DNA of 49,037 nt, taken from CAVVDT01 sp964568825 (lineage in GTDB: Bacteria; Pseudomonadota; Alphaproteobacteria; Rhizobiales; Aestuariivirgaceae). Each line of letters opens with the position of its first letter. The first letter of the stretch is position 1. The position numbers and the translations under genes were made by a program. Positions 16,509-26,273 of the stretch are shown one piece after another. The notes under the pieces were generated by a model. That model ran no database searches. It was not told where the DNA came from and saw nothing but the letters and a program-made list of their open reading frames with translations. The stretch spans positions 1 through 49,037 of the forward strand of contig CAZMSA010000008.1 in the NCBI GenBank assembly GCA_964568825.1. Reading direction: 5' to 3'.

Positions 16509-17656
16509 GTTGTCTCGATCCTCTCTGTGGCCCCTGCGGCCGCCTCCATTACCACATCCGCCAGCCGTTCAGCGGCATCCGGCACCCCCAGTGCCCGCGC
16601 CGCCTGGGCGGCGGCGACGAGATCGGCCTCGCCATAGCGCAGCCGCGTCAGCAAGGCGGCAAAGCCATCGGCGCTCGCCTCGTCCTCGCGCTGCACCCAT
16701 CCGGCACCCGCCCGGGCAAAGCTTTCGGCGTTGCGCAACTGGTCGTTGTCGATGGCATGGGGCAGCGGCACGAATATGGCGGGCCGGCCGATGGCGGCGA
16801 TTTCCGCCACCGTCGAGGCACCCGCCCGGGCCACCACCAGATGCGCTGCCGCGATGCGCTGCGGCAGGTCAGCAAAGAACGCCGCAAGCTCCACGCCGAT
16901 CTTGAGCTCCGCATAGGCAGCCTTCACCCGCTCCAGGTCTTCCGGACGGCATTGCTGGGTGATCTTCAGGTGCCGAAGCATCGCCAGCGGCAGGTCGGCG
17001 ACAGCGGCCGGGAGCAAATCGGAAAAGAACCGCGCGCCCTGGCTGCCGCCGAATACCAGCAGGTGGAAGGGCTGATCGGCGGCCGACGGCTCGTAGGCTT
17101 GATCGCGCACCGCAATGACGCTGTGGCGCACCGGGTTGCCGGTGAACGCGACGCTGGCCTTCAATCCGCCAAGCCCCGCAACCTCAGGAAACGATGTCGC
17201 CACCGTTCGCGCCCGCCGGGCAAGGAAGCGGTTGGCGCGGCCCATTACCGCGTTCTGCTCGTGCAGCACGACCGCAATGCCGAGACGCTGGGCCGCCAGC
17301 AGCGGCGGCACCGAGGGGTAGCCGCCAAAGCCCACCACCGCCACCGGGGCGATCTGCCGGAGCAGTGCCGATGCCTGAAGGAAGCCGCGCGCCAGCCGCC
17401 AGGCCTGCAACGGCAGCCGCCATGGTCTCGACGGCGTGATGGTGGCAGCGGTAATGGCGTGGATGTCGGCAGCCGGAAATCGTGCCCCGAAATTCTTGCC
17501 GCGCTGGTCGCTCATCAGGTGAACGACAAATCCGCGTTCGACCAGCACTTCAGCCAATGCCTGGGCCGGGAACAGATGCCCGCCGGTGCCGCCGGCGGCG
17601 AGCACGATATGGGTCCGCCGGGCGCCGCCGAGATCGAATTTCAGGCCTTCATCCAT
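16505..17656 (-). CDS. murG: Lipid II synthase MurG
   Basis: A 383-residue GT28 glycosyltransferase that adds GlcNAc to lipid I on the cytoplasmic face of the membrane. The N-terminal glycine-rich loop AAGGTGGHLFPAQAL, the second domain FGGSQGARFFS and the UDP-GlcNAc-binding ARAGASTVAEIAA motif are clear. The reading frame continues far upstream (to 19009) through out-of-frame ftsW sequence; the ATG at 17656 (MDEGLKFDL), which shares one base with the ftsW stop (TGATG), is the real start. Confidence 0.95.
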   Translation of the reverse strand: MDEGLKFDLGGARRTHIVLAAGGTGGHLFPAQALAEVLVERGFVVHLMSDQRGKNFGARFPAADIHAITAATITPSRPWRLPLQAWRLARGFLQASALLRQIAPVAVVGFGGYPSVPPLLAAQRLGIAVVLHEQNAVMGRANRFLARRARTVATSFPEVAGLGGLKASVAFTGNPVRHSVIAVRDQAYEPSAADQPFHLLVFGGSQGARFFSDLLPAAVADLPLAMLRHLKITQQCRPEDLERVKAAYAELKIGVELAAFFADLPQRIAAAHLVVARAGASTVAEIAAIGRPAIFVPLPHAIDNDQLRNAESFARAGAGWVQREDEASADGFAALLTRLRYGEADLVAAAQAARALGVPDAAERLADVVMEAAAGATERIETT

Positions 17657-18807
17657 CACTGTCCCGTGGCGTGGCCGAGCTGGCTCGCCGGCACGCGGGC
17701 GCGGGGCCTGCGACGGCCGAGCGCCAGCACCAGCCCCATGGCGAAGGCCATGGCGAGCAGCGAGGAACCGCCATAGGAAATGAACGGCAGGGTCATCCCC
17801 TTGGCCGGTATCAGCGAGGCATTCACCGCCATGTTGATGATCGCCTGCAGGGAAAAGATCGAAACCAGGCCGGTGAGCGCCAGGGCAACGAACGGATCCT
17901 CCTCGTGCTTGGCCTGGCGCAACACCCGCATCACCACGAAGGCAAACGCTGCGATCAGCAACACACAAGCGATGAGGCCGAATTCCTCGCCGACAACCGC
18001 GAACACGAAATCGGTATGGCTGTCGGGGAGGATGTTCTTGGCGACGCCGGCACCCGGCCCGGTGCCCAGCGCCCCGCCGTTGCGAAACGCTTGTATGGCG
18101 GTATCGACCTGGAAGGTATCGCCGCTCGAGGGGTGGATAAAGCGGTCGATGCGCGAGGTCACATGCGGCACCAGTCGATAGGCCGCGAATAGCCCCGCCG
18201 ACGCCAGGCCGCCCATGCCCACCACAAACAGCCAGGGTATGCCATACACCAGCATCATGGTGCCGAACACCAGCGAGATGAGCACCGCCTGGCCGAAATC
18301 CGGCTGCTTGACGAGGATCGCCAGCACCAGCCCGAACAGCACCCAGGCGATGAGCTGGCCGGGAATTTCCCGCCGCCTTCTGCCCTCGGCGAGGAACCAG
18401 GCCACCATCACCACCAGCGCCGGCTTGACGAATTCCGACGGTTCGAGGTTGAACGGCCCGAAACTCACCCAGCGATGCGCCCCCTTGATTTCCGGGCCGA
18501 TCTTCAAGGCGGCCAGCATCAGCACCACGCTCGCCACAAGGGCTAACAACGAAATGCGCCGCACCTGGCGCTCGTCGAGGAACGACGTGGCGATCAACAT
18601 GACGGTTGCCGGCGCCAGGAAGATGACCTGGCGCTTGAAGAAGAAGAACGGCTCCAGCCCGATGCGCTCGGCCACCGGCGGGCTGGCCGCCAGGGAAAAC
18701 AGCACGCCCGCCGCCATGAGCAGGAAGATGGCGGTGAGCAGGCTGCGGTCGACGGTAAACCACCAGTTGGCCACCAGGCCGCGATCGGACCGGCTGATCA
18801 GCATCAC
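17656..18807 (-). CDS. ftsW: Septal peptidoglycan polymerase FtsW
   Basis: A 383-residue SEDS-family glycosyltransferase that polymerises lipid II at the septum with FtsI. About ten hydrophobic segments are visible. Family motifs include the region around HRWVSFGPFNLEPSEFVKP, with the Glu/Ser pattern of the first periplasmic loop, and the C-terminal PFISYGGSSLLAMAFAMGL. Coupled at both ends: ATGA overlap with murD, TGATG with murG. Confidence 0.95.
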   Translation of the reverse strand: MMLISRSDRGLVANWWFTVDRSLLTAIFLLMAAGVLFSLAASPPVAERIGLEPFFFFKRQVIFLAPATVMLIATSFLDERQVRRISLLALVASVVLMLAALKIGPEIKGAHRWVSFGPFNLEPSEFVKPALVVMVAWFLAEGRRRREIPGQLIAWVLFGLVLAILVKQPDFGQAVLISLVFGTMMLVYGIPWLFVVGMGGLASAGLFAAYRLVPHVTSRIDRFIHPSSGDTFQVDTAIQAFRNGGALGTGPGAGVAKNILPDSHTDFVFAVVGEEFGLIACVLLIAAFAFVVMRVLRQAKHEEDPFVALALTGLVSIFSLQAIINMAVNASLIPAKGMTLPFISYGGSSLLAMAFAMGLVLALGRRRPRARVPASQLGHATGQ

Positions 18808-20207
18808 GCTGCCTCCCCTCTGTTAACCACCACGCCGCTGAGCTGGCGCACCGCGGCGCAGAACGCTTCGCCGCGCACTTCGAAATTGGGATACTGGTCG
18901 AACGAGGCGCACGCCGGCGACAGCAACACCGCCGGCTCGCTCGCTGCATCGTTGCCCGCATCGCTTGCCGCCGCCGCCACGGCCTTGTCGAGCGTGCCGC
19001 AGCGCTCAAAGGCGACCTTGCCCTGCAGCGTCCGGGCGAATTCGTCTTCCGCCTCGCCGATCAGGTAGGCGCACCTGACATGGCCAAAGAACGGTTCAAG
19101 CTCGGCGATGCCGCCCGCCTTGGGCCGGCCGCCGGCGATCCAGTAGATGGCCGGGAACGCGGCAAGGGCACGGGCCGCCGCGTCAGCGTTGGTGGCCTTG
19201 GAATCGTTGATGAAGATGACCTTGCCCAGCCTGCCCACCTCTTCCATGCGGTGCGCAAGACCTGGAAACGACATCATCCCCGCGGCAATGGTATCGCCAT
19301 CGAGCCCCAGCGCATCGCCGGCCGCCAGCGCGGCGGCGGCGTTCTGCCAGTTGTGCTTGCCGCGCAACGACCGCGCCGGACCCATGTCGATGCGGGCGAT
19401 TTCGGCGCCGTGGCGCTTCAGGGTGAGAATGCCGTCGGGTCCGCTCACCCCGTCTTCAAGCCGTTGCTCGACCGACATCTGGACGAGGCGCGATCTGGAG
19501 GTTCGCGTCTCGACGACGCGTCGGCACCAGGGATCGTCGATGGAGACGATGGCGGTGTCCTCAGGGGCCTGCCTGGCGATCATCCGCGCCTTGACGGCGG
19601 CGTAGTTTTCCATGGCTCCATGCCGGTCGAGATGATCGGGGGTGAGGTTCATGATGATCCCCACATCGGGTTGAAGGCTTGGCATCAGGTCGATCTGGTA
19701 GGAGGAAAGCTCCAGCACATAGATCGACCGGCGGCCCGGCGGCGGCAAGAGGAAGACCGCCGTGCCGATATTGCCGCCGACATGCGCATCCAGCCCGCCG
19801 CTTTTGAGGATATGGCCGATGAGGGCAGTGGTGGTCGACTTACCATTGGTGCCGGTAATGGCCACCATGCGGGCGCCCGAGCCTTCGATCTCGCGGGCAA
19901 ACACCTCCGTGTCGCCGATGATCTCGATGCCAGCTGATTGCGCCGCCTTCACCGACCAGTGCGGTTCGGGATGGGTAAGCGGCACCCCCGGCGACAGCAC
20001 CAGGCAATCGAATCTCGCAAAATCCGCCTTGCGCAGGTCATCGACCGGCAGTCCCCCCGCCCGCGCCCGGGTCACGGCGGCGGGTGAATCATCCCACGCC
20101 GTCACCGCAGCACCCCCCGCCATGAGGGCGGCCGCGCAAGCTTCGCCCGACCTTGCAAGGCCGAACAGCGCCACTTTTTTGGCCGCGAACCGGCGTGCGG
20201 GAAACAT
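18804..20207 (-). CDS. murD: UDP-N-acetylmuramoylalanine--D-glutamate ligase
   Basis: A 467-residue Mur ligase adding D-glutamate. The N-terminal FGLARSGEACAAALMAGG dinucleotide-like motif binds the UMP part, ITGTNGKSTTTALIGHIL is the ATP loop, and FINDSKATNADAAARAL is the conserved C-terminal segment. Length is typical. It begins 4 bases after mraY and overlaps ftsW by 4 bases. Confidence 0.95.
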   Translation of the reverse strand: MFPARRFAAKKVALFGLARSGEACAAALMAGGAAVTAWDDSPAAVTRARAGGLPVDDLRKADFARFDCLVLSPGVPLTHPEPHWSVKAAQSAGIEIIGDTEVFAREIEGSGARMVAITGTNGKSTTTALIGHILKSGGLDAHVGGNIGTAVFLLPPPGRRSIYVLELSSYQIDLMPSLQPDVGIIMNLTPDHLDRHGAMENYAAVKARMIARQAPEDTAIVSIDDPWCRRVVETRTSRSRLVQMSVEQRLEDGVSGPDGILTLKRHGAEIARIDMGPARSLRGKHNWQNAAAALAAGDALGLDGDTIAAGMMSFPGLAHRMEEVGRLGKVIFINDSKATNADAAARALAAFPAIYWIAGGRPKAGGIAELEPFFGHVRCAYLIGEAEDEFARTLQGKVAFERCGTLDKAVAAAASDAGNDAASEPAVLLSPACASFDQYPNFEVRGEAFCAAVRQLSGVVVNRGEAA

Positions 20208-20211
20208 CGGC

Positions 20212-21300
20212 CTACCTCAGCTTCAAGGTGGCCAGCCCGATCAGGGCCAGCACCACGGCGATGATCCAGAAGCGGATGACGATGGTTGGTTCCTTCCAGC
20301 CCTTTTGCTCGAAGTGATGATGCAAAGGCGCCATGGCGAACACCCGGCGGCCGGTGAGCTTGAAGGAGATCACCTGCACCATGACCGATACCGTCTCCAG
20401 CACGAACAGGCCGCCGACCACCGCCAGCACGATCTCGTGCTTGGAGGCAACCGCGATGGCCCCCAGCGCCCCGCCCAGCGACAGCGAGCCGGTATCGCCC
20501 ATGAAGATCATGGCGGGCGGCGCGTTGAACCACAAAAACCCCAAGCCCGCCCCGACCAGCGCCCCGCACACCACCGCCAGTTCGCCCGAGCCCTTGACGA
20601 AGTGCAGTTGCAGGTATTCCGCGAACACCGCGTTGCCGGTGAGATAGACGATGAGCCCGAAGCTTGCCGCGGCGATCATCACCGGCACGATGGCGAGGCC
20701 ATCCAGCCCATCGGTCAGATTGACCGAATTGCCGGCGCCGACGATCACGAACACCCCCACCGGCAGGAAGAACCAGCCCAGTTGCAAAAGCAGGTTCTTG
20801 AAGAACGGAAAGGCAAAGGCGGTGGAGAGTTCGGGCGCCCCAATCTTCATGAAGGCGATGACCGCCGCCCCGGCGATGGCGCATTCCAGCGACAGCCGCA
20901 CCCACCCGGAAAAGCCGCGATGCGAAGCCCGCGTCACCTTCAACAGGTCGTCGTAAAAGCCGATGGCGCCGAACCCCAGGGTGACGAACAGCACGGCCCA
21001 GACATAGAGGTTGGCCAGGTCCGCCCACAACAGGCTGGCCACCAGGATGCCGGCGAGGATCATCAGCCCGCCCATGGTGGGGGTGCCCTGCTTTTCCACC
21101 ACATGGCGCTCCGGCCCGTCGGAGCGGATGGGCTGGCCCTTGCCCTGCTTCAGCTTCAGCACCGAGATCAGGCCCGGCCCGAACAGGAAGACGAAGAACA
21201 GCGCCGTCATGATCGCCGCCCCGGTACGAAATGTCAGATAGCGAAAGACATTGAGTATCGGAATCGTCTCGTGGAGTTCGAGTGCGAGGTGATAGAGCAT
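20212..21300 (-). CDS. mraY: Phospho-MurNAc-pentapeptide transferase
   Basis: A 362-residue polytopic membrane enzyme making lipid I from UDP-MurNAc-pentapeptide and undecaprenyl phosphate. About ten membrane segments are visible. The conserved IGFYDDLLKVT and NLTDGLDGLA motifs carry the catalytic aspartates and the C-terminal APLHHHFE histidine box is intact. It begins 37 bases after murF, the widest gap inside the mur part of the cluster. Confidence 0.96.
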   Translation of the reverse strand: MLYHLALELHETIPILNVFRYLTFRTGAAIMTALFFVFLFGPGLISVLKLKQGKGQPIRSDGPERHVVEKQGTPTMGGLMILAGILVASLLWADLANLYVWAVLFVTLGFGAIGFYDDLLKVTRASHRGFSGWVRLSLECAIAGAAVIAFMKIGAPELSTAFAFPFFKNLLLQLGWFFLPVGVFVIVGAGNSVNLTDGLDGLAIVPVMIAAASFGLIVYLTGNAVFAEYLQLHFVKGSGELAVVCGALVGAGLGFLWFNAPPAMIFMGDTGSLSLGGALGAIAVASKHEIVLAVVGGLFVLETVSVMVQVISFKLTGRRVFAMAPLHHHFEQKGWKEPTIVIRFWIIAVVLALIGLATLKLR

Positions 21301-21337
21301 GCCGTTCGCGTTCTCCGTTGCCGCCGTCAGATTGCCG

Positions 21338-22759
21338 TCAGTCCGTGCGCGGCGGATACTTCGCCACCAGCGCTTCTACCAGCGGACCCATGCGGCTGCC
21401 GAGCGATCCCTTGACCATGATGACGTCGCCGGGCCTGACATCGCCCGTGACCGGCGCCTTCAGGTCTTCAGACGTCTCGGCGTAGGCCCCGCGCCGGCCG
21501 GGGCTGATCGCGTTCCACAGGTGCACCATGTTGGGACCGCAGGCATATAGGACATCGGTGGCAGCTTCGTCTATCGCTGAGGCAAGTGCGGCGTGCATGT
21601 GCGCCGCCTCCTCGCCCAGTTCCAGCATGTCGCCGAGGATTGCGATGCGGCGACCGTGGCGGCCCGGCGCGGTGTGTCCAAGCAGCGCCAGGGCGGCGCG
21701 CATGGAGGTGGGGTTGGCATTGTAGCTCTCATCGATGAGGATGGCGCTGCCGTCCGGCACCTTGAGCTCCAGGCGCAGCCCGCGGCCCTTTGCCGGTATC
21801 ATCTCCGCAAGCTTCAGCGCCCCCAGCGCCAGATCGGCGCCCATCAGATGCACGCATTCCAGCACCGCCAGCGAATTCATCGCCATGTGGCGGCCCGGCG
21901 CGCCGAGGCGAAAGGCCACCTCCTCGCCGTCGATCGTCGCCTTCACGCAAGAGCATCGCTCGTGCAGCACCAGGTGATCGAGGCGGGCATCGGCTTCCGG
22001 ATGGGCCCCGAAACCGGCGATCCGCTCGATGCCGGCCGCGCGCCCTGCCGCCCATAGTTGCGCAAAGAACGGCGTGTCGCGATTGATCACCGCAGCACCA
22101 CCGGGCTCGATGCCCGAAAAGATCTCGGCCTTGGCCTCGGCGATCTCGGCGAGCGAACCGAAATACCCCAGGTGGCTCTCGGCGATAGTGGTGATGACGG
22201 CCACATGCGGGCGCACCAGATTGACCAGCGGGGTGATCTCGCCGGGATGGTTCATGCCGATCTCGAACACCGCGAAGCGGGCTTCAAGGGGAAGCCGGGC
22301 AAGCGATAGCGGCACCCCCCATTGATTGTTGTAGGAGGCAGCCGAGGCATGGGTGAGGCCCGATGCCGACAACGCCAGGCGCAGCGCCTCCTTGGTCGAG
22401 GTCTTGCCCACCGACCCGGTGATGGCGGCGATGCGGGCGGATGAGCGCGCCCGCGCCGCCGCCGCCAGCCGTTCCAGCGCGGCCAGCGGATCGTCCACCT
22501 CAAGCAGCGTCCCAGCTGCCCGCATCGTCTGATCGTGACGCAACACGATGGCGATGCCGGCACCTCCTTTGAGCGCCGCGGCGGCAAAGTCGTGCCCGTC
22601 GAGCCGCTCGCCCCTTATGGCGACGAAGATATCGCCGGCAGCAACCGTGCGGCTGTCGATGGCGACGCCGCCGAAGTTTTCAATTCCCCCTTCGCCCACC
22701 AGCTTGCCGCCGGTTGCGGCCACGACGGCCTTCAGGGTCCATAACGCCGCCTCAGCCAT
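21338..22759 (-). CDS. murF: UDP-MurNAc-tripeptide--D-alanyl-D-alanine ligase
   Basis: A 473-residue Mur ligase adding the D-Ala-D-Ala dipeptide to complete the pentapeptide. The Mur N-terminal domain (GVAIDSRTVAAGDIFVAIRG), ATP loop ITGSVGKTSTKEALRLAL and the ligase motif DESYNANPTSMRAAL are present. Its start overlaps the murE end by 8 bases. Its substrate is supplied by Ddl from the same operon. Confidence 0.95.
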   Translation of the reverse strand: MAEAALWTLKAVVAATGGKLVGEGGIENFGGVAIDSRTVAAGDIFVAIRGERLDGHDFAAAALKGGAGIAIVLRHDQTMRAAGTLLEVDDPLAALERLAAAARARSSARIAAITGSVGKTSTKEALRLALSASGLTHASAASYNNQWGVPLSLARLPLEARFAVFEIGMNHPGEITPLVNLVRPHVAVITTIAESHLGYFGSLAEIAEAKAEIFSGIEPGGAAVINRDTPFFAQLWAAGRAAGIERIAGFGAHPEADARLDHLVLHERCSCVKATIDGEEVAFRLGAPGRHMAMNSLAVLECVHLMGADLALGALKLAEMIPAKGRGLRLELKVPDGSAILIDESYNANPTSMRAALALLGHTAPGRHGRRIAILGDMLELGEEAAHMHAALASAIDEAATDVLYACGPNMVHLWNAISPGRRGAYAETSEDLKAPVTGDVRPGDVIMVKGSLGSRMGPLVEALVAKYPPRTD

Positions 22760-24218
22760 GGGCGCTTCCTTTCACCCGCTCCAGCACTTCAACGTGATCC
22801 GAAAACGGAATGATCCTGTCACCCACGATCTGGCCGCTTTCATGGCCTTTGCCCGCCACCAGCAGCACATCGCCCGCCTTCAGCCCGGCGATAGCCTGAT
22901 CGATGGCCGAGGCACGGTCGCCGATCTCGCTGGCGCCCGGGCAGGCCGCCATGATCTCGGCGCGAATGGCAGCCGCATCCTCGCTCCTTGGATTGTCATC
23001 GGTGACGATGGCTTGGTCGGCAATTTCGGCCGCTATGGCCCCCATCAGCGGACGCTTCCCCTTATCGCGGTCACCGCCTGCCCCGAACACCACGACAAGC
23101 CGCCCGGCCGTATAGGGCCGGAGGGCTTCGAGCGCCGTCCGCAAGGCATCGGGCGTGTGGGCGTAATCGACGAAGATCGAGGCACCCACCGGCGTCGACG
23201 CCACCAGTTCAAGCCGCCCCCTGGCGCCTTTGAGGCCTTCCAGCGCCCGCAACGTGCGCGCTTCCTCGCCGCCCGCGGCCATCACCAGCCCGGCCGCGAC
23301 GAGGGCATTGGAGGCCTGGAAATCACCCACCAGCGGCAGGTGGACGGCGTGGCGGCCGGTGCGCCCGGCGATCACCAGGTGCTGGCCGAGGCCACGCCGC
23401 GTCTGCTCGACGATGGCGAGGTCGCGGCCCTTGTGGCCGACGGTGAGGACCTGCAGGCCGCGTGCCCGGGCGATGGCCTCGATGTGCATGGCCTCGTCGC
23501 TGTTGGCGTTGAGCACCGCCGCCGCGCCGGCCGGCAGGAGGTCCTTGAACAACCGTGCTTTGGCGGCGAAGTAGGCTTCGGGCGTTGCATGATAATCGAG
23601 ATGATCGCGGCTGAGATTGGTGAAGGCCCCCGCCGCCAGCCGAAGGCCGTCGAGGCGATGCTGTTCGAGCCCGTGCGAAGACGCCTCCAGCGCCAGATGG
23701 GTGATGCCCTGATCGGCAAGCCCGGCCATCAGCGCCTGCAGGCGCACCGGATCGGGCGTCGTGTGGTCGACCTTTGCCTCGTCCACCGCGCTCACCAGCC
23801 CGACGGTGCCGAGGCTGGCGGCCTTGAACCCCAGTTCCAGCCAGATCTGGCGCACGAACGACACCACCGACGTCTTGCCGTTGGTCCCGGTCACCGCCAC
23901 GACGGTTTGCGGCTGGCGGCCGTAAAAGCGCGCCGCCATCACCGCCAGCAGATGCCGCGGTTCGGCCGCCCTGACCACGGCCAACGAGGCCGGTGCGTCG
24001 ACGCCGACCTTGTCGCCCGCCAGCACCGCCACCGCCCCGCGCGCCAGCGCATCGGCGATAAAGCGGGCCCCATCGGTGCGGCTGCCGGCCAGTGCCGCGA
24101 ACAGGTACCCCGGCTCCACCTCGCGGCTGTCGGCGGTGAGCCCGGTGATCGCCGTGTCGGCGTGGCCGGCCGCAAGCGTGCCGTCCGATGCCACAAGGTC
24201 TTTAAGCCGCGCGCTCAT
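22752..24218 (-). CDS. murE: UDP-MurNAc-tripeptide synthetase (meso-DAP adding)
   Basis: A 488-residue Mur ligase adding the third stem residue. The N-terminal GLTADSREVEPGYLFAAL, ATP loop VTGTNGKTSVVSFV and the substrate-selecting motif DNPR (in VTDDNPRSED) are visible; DNPR is the meso-diaminopimelate signature, so the stem is of the usual Gram-negative DAP type. It starts 4 bases after ftsI. Confidence 0.96.
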   Translation of the reverse strand: MSARLKDLVASDGTLAAGHADTAITGLTADSREVEPGYLFAALAGSRTDGARFIADALARGAVAVLAGDKVGVDAPASLAVVRAAEPRHLLAVMAARFYGRQPQTVVAVTGTNGKTSVVSFVRQIWLELGFKAASLGTVGLVSAVDEAKVDHTTPDPVRLQALMAGLADQGITHLALEASSHGLEQHRLDGLRLAAGAFTNLSRDHLDYHATPEAYFAAKARLFKDLLPAGAAAVLNANSDEAMHIEAIARARGLQVLTVGHKGRDLAIVEQTRRGLGQHLVIAGRTGRHAVHLPLVGDFQASNALVAAGLVMAAGGEEARTLRALEGLKGARGRLELVASTPVGASIFVDYAHTPDALRTALEALRPYTAGRLVVVFGAGGDRDKGKRPLMGAIAAEIADQAIVTDDNPRSEDAAAIRAEIMAACPGASEIGDRASAIDQAIAGLKAGDVLLVAGKGHESGQIVGDRIIPFSDHVEVLERVKGSAHG

Positions 24219-24222
24219 GGCA

Positions 24223-25926
24223 TCAGTTGCCCTTGGTCGAGGTCTGGGCCTGCCTGGCGGCGATCTTTTCCAGCTTGGCGCGTTCCTCGTCGCTCAGTTG
24301 CGGCTCGACCCCCAGCAACGGCGCGATGCGCCTGATGATGGCGCCGGCGGTGGGGACCGCGTTCCACCCCGCCGTGGCGAAGCCATGGGTCTCCGGCAAC
24401 CCTTGCGGATCATCGATCATGATGAGGATCGCATAGGTGGGATCGTCCATGGGAAAGCCACCGATGAAGGAGTTGAGGTTGTGGTCGCTGCTGTAATGGC
24501 CATTCACCACCTTTTCCGACGTCCCCGTCTTGCCGCCGACACGGTAGCCCGGCGCGTCGGCCTTGGTGGCGGTCCCCTCCACCACGTTGAGGCGGAAGAG
24601 GTAGCGCATCTTCTGGCTGGTATCCTCCGACACCACCCGCCGCTCCAGCGCCTTGGCCGTCGCCGCGTCGCGCTTGAGGAAGGTCGGAGGCACCAGAAGC
24701 CCGTGATTGAGGAAAGCACCGATCACCGATACGCCTTGCAGCGGCTCGATGGCGAAAGCATGGCCGAAGGCAGCGGTGGCCGAGGTCAGCTTGCCCCACC
24801 GCTTGGGAAGCTGGGGCGATGCCGCCTCGGGCAGTTCGGTGACCAGCCGGTCGAACAGGCCCATCTTCTTGAGGAACGCCTGGTGGCCCTCGATGCCGAC
24901 ATCGAGCGCCATGCGCGCCGTGCCGATATTGGAGGAATGGATGAACACCTCGGGCACCGTCAGGATACGGTGGGTGGCATGGTAGTCATGGATGCGGGCA
25001 CGGCCGATTTCCAGTGGCTGGCGCGCGTCGAACTTGCCGTTGAGATCGGTCACCCCGCTTTCGAAGGCCATGGCGAAGGTCACCGCCTTGATCACCGACC
25101 CCAGTTCGTAGGTGGCGCCGGTGATGCGGTTGAGGCGGTCCGGCAGCAACGCCTCCTTCGGGTTGTTGGGGTTGTAGTTGGGCAGCGACACTGCCGCCAG
25201 CACCTCGCCCGTCTTGATATTGAGCACCACGCCGGCGCCGGCCTTGGCCTTGAAGTGCGCGATGGCCGCCGACAGTTCGGCATTGACTGCGCCTTCGACG
25301 CTGGCATCGATCGACAGTTCCACCGGCATGGCGGTATCGGTGGAGGGCTCGGTCAGCGAGGCGGTATAGAGCGCCCCCCGGTCATCGAGGAATTTCTCTA
25401 TACCCGCCAGACCATGCGAGTCGACATCGACAAAGCCCAGCACATGCGCCGCCAGCCGGCCCATCGGATAAACCCGCCGCGTCTCGTCGCGGAAGTAGAG
25501 GCCGGGGATGCCAAGCTGGAAGACTTCTTCCTTCTGGGTGGGCGTGATCTCGCGCTTCAGCCACACGAAGGCCTTGTCCTGGGTGAGCCTGTGGCGCACC
25601 TCGCGGGCATCGAGGCCTGGCAATGTCGAGGTCAACAATTCGACGGCCTCGTCCACATCGATGATCTGGCGCGGATTGGCATAAAGCGAGGCAATAGGCA
25701 GATCGCTCGCCAGCACCTGCCCGTGGCGGTCGGTGATGTTGGGACGCGGAATGCGCGCCTCGACGTGCGGCCGCGCGGTTGTGTCCTTGTTGGCCTCGAG
25801 CAGCGAGAACTGGCCGATCCGCCCCCCGATCGCCACGAAGCACACGGCAAAGCCGATCATCACCAGCCTCAGCCGATTGCGGCCTTTCAGCAGGTCGGCG
25901 CGCCCGCGTTCGTCCGGCCCCATCAC
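24223..25926 (-). CDS. ftsI: Septal transpeptidase FtsI (PBP3)
   Basis: A 567-residue class B penicillin-binding protein that cross-links septal peptidoglycan as partner of FtsW. A short cytoplasmic N terminus and one membrane anchor (about residues 19-43) precede the pedestal domain (from about 60) and the transpeptidase domain. The active-site motifs are S277-V-I-K280 (in YELGSVIK), SSN in HSSNIGTA, and KTG in VGGKTGTSEK. The first motif has VI where many family members have T-F/M, a small variation. Coupled to ftsL by a 4-base overlap. Confidence 0.96.
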   Translation of the reverse strand: MMGPDERGRADLLKGRNRLRLVMIGFAVCFVAIGGRIGQFSLLEANKDTTARPHVEARIPRPNITDRHGQVLASDLPIASLYANPRQIIDVDEAVELLTSTLPGLDAREVRHRLTQDKAFVWLKREITPTQKEEVFQLGIPGLYFRDETRRVYPMGRLAAHVLGFVDVDSHGLAGIEKFLDDRGALYTASLTEPSTDTAMPVELSIDASVEGAVNAELSAAIAHFKAKAGAGVVLNIKTGEVLAAVSLPNYNPNNPKEALLPDRLNRITGATYELGSVIKAVTFAMAFESGVTDLNGKFDARQPLEIGRARIHDYHATHRILTVPEVFIHSSNIGTARMALDVGIEGHQAFLKKMGLFDRLVTELPEAASPQLPKRWGKLTSATAAFGHAFAIEPLQGVSVIGAFLNHGLLVPPTFLKRDAATAKALERRVVSEDTSQKMRYLFRLNVVEGTATKADAPGYRVGGKTGTSEKVVNGHYSSDHNLNSFIGGFPMDDPTYAILIMIDDPQGLPETHGFATAGWNAVPTAGAIIRRIAPLLGVEPQLSDEERAKLEKIAARQAQTSTKGN

Positions 25927-26273
25927 TGCAACCCCTTCAGCATCGCCGCCAGCGGGTCCTTGCTGGAATTGGCCGGGTTTTCCGCCGGCCGTGGCGCCAG
26001 CCGCGCATCCACCTCGTCGGGCCTGGCGATCTGCAGCACATTAATCGGCCTCAGGCCCAGGTCCTTGCGCGCGATGCGCTCCAGCCGCGACGGGCGGGTG
26101 AGGTAGCTCCACTCCACGTTCAGCAGCTTCATGGCATCGCGTTCCTTGGCCATCTCGTCCTTGATCGCCGCGATGCGCTGCTCGGCGCCGCGGGTGCGAT
26201 GTTCGAGCGAATAGATGACGAACCCGGCCGCCAGCACGGCGATGACCAGCAAGGTGTTGAGCGCCCTCAGCAT
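25923..26273 (-). CDS. ftsL: Cell division protein FtsL
   Basis: A 116-residue bitopic protein. One membrane segment (about residues 5-22) starts almost at the N terminus and is followed by a periplasmic coiled coil (RGAEQRIAAIKDEMAKERDA) and a Pro/Ala-rich tail. Size, topology and position between rsmH and ftsI identify it as FtsL, which with FtsB and FtsQ activates FtsWI. It overlaps rsmH by 7 bases and ftsI by 4. Confidence 0.9.
   Translation of the reverse strand: MLRALNTLLVIAVLAAGFVIYSLEHRTRGAEQRIAAIKDEMAKERDAMKLLNVEWSYLTRPSRLERIARKDLGLRPINVLQIARPDEVDARLAPRPAENPANSSKDPLAAMLKGLQ

Noticed and set aside
16505..19009. 834-codon frame read as a MurG fusion protein
   Set aside because: The upstream 450 codons are ftsW sequence in the wrong frame; ftsW itself is intact in the overlapping frame.
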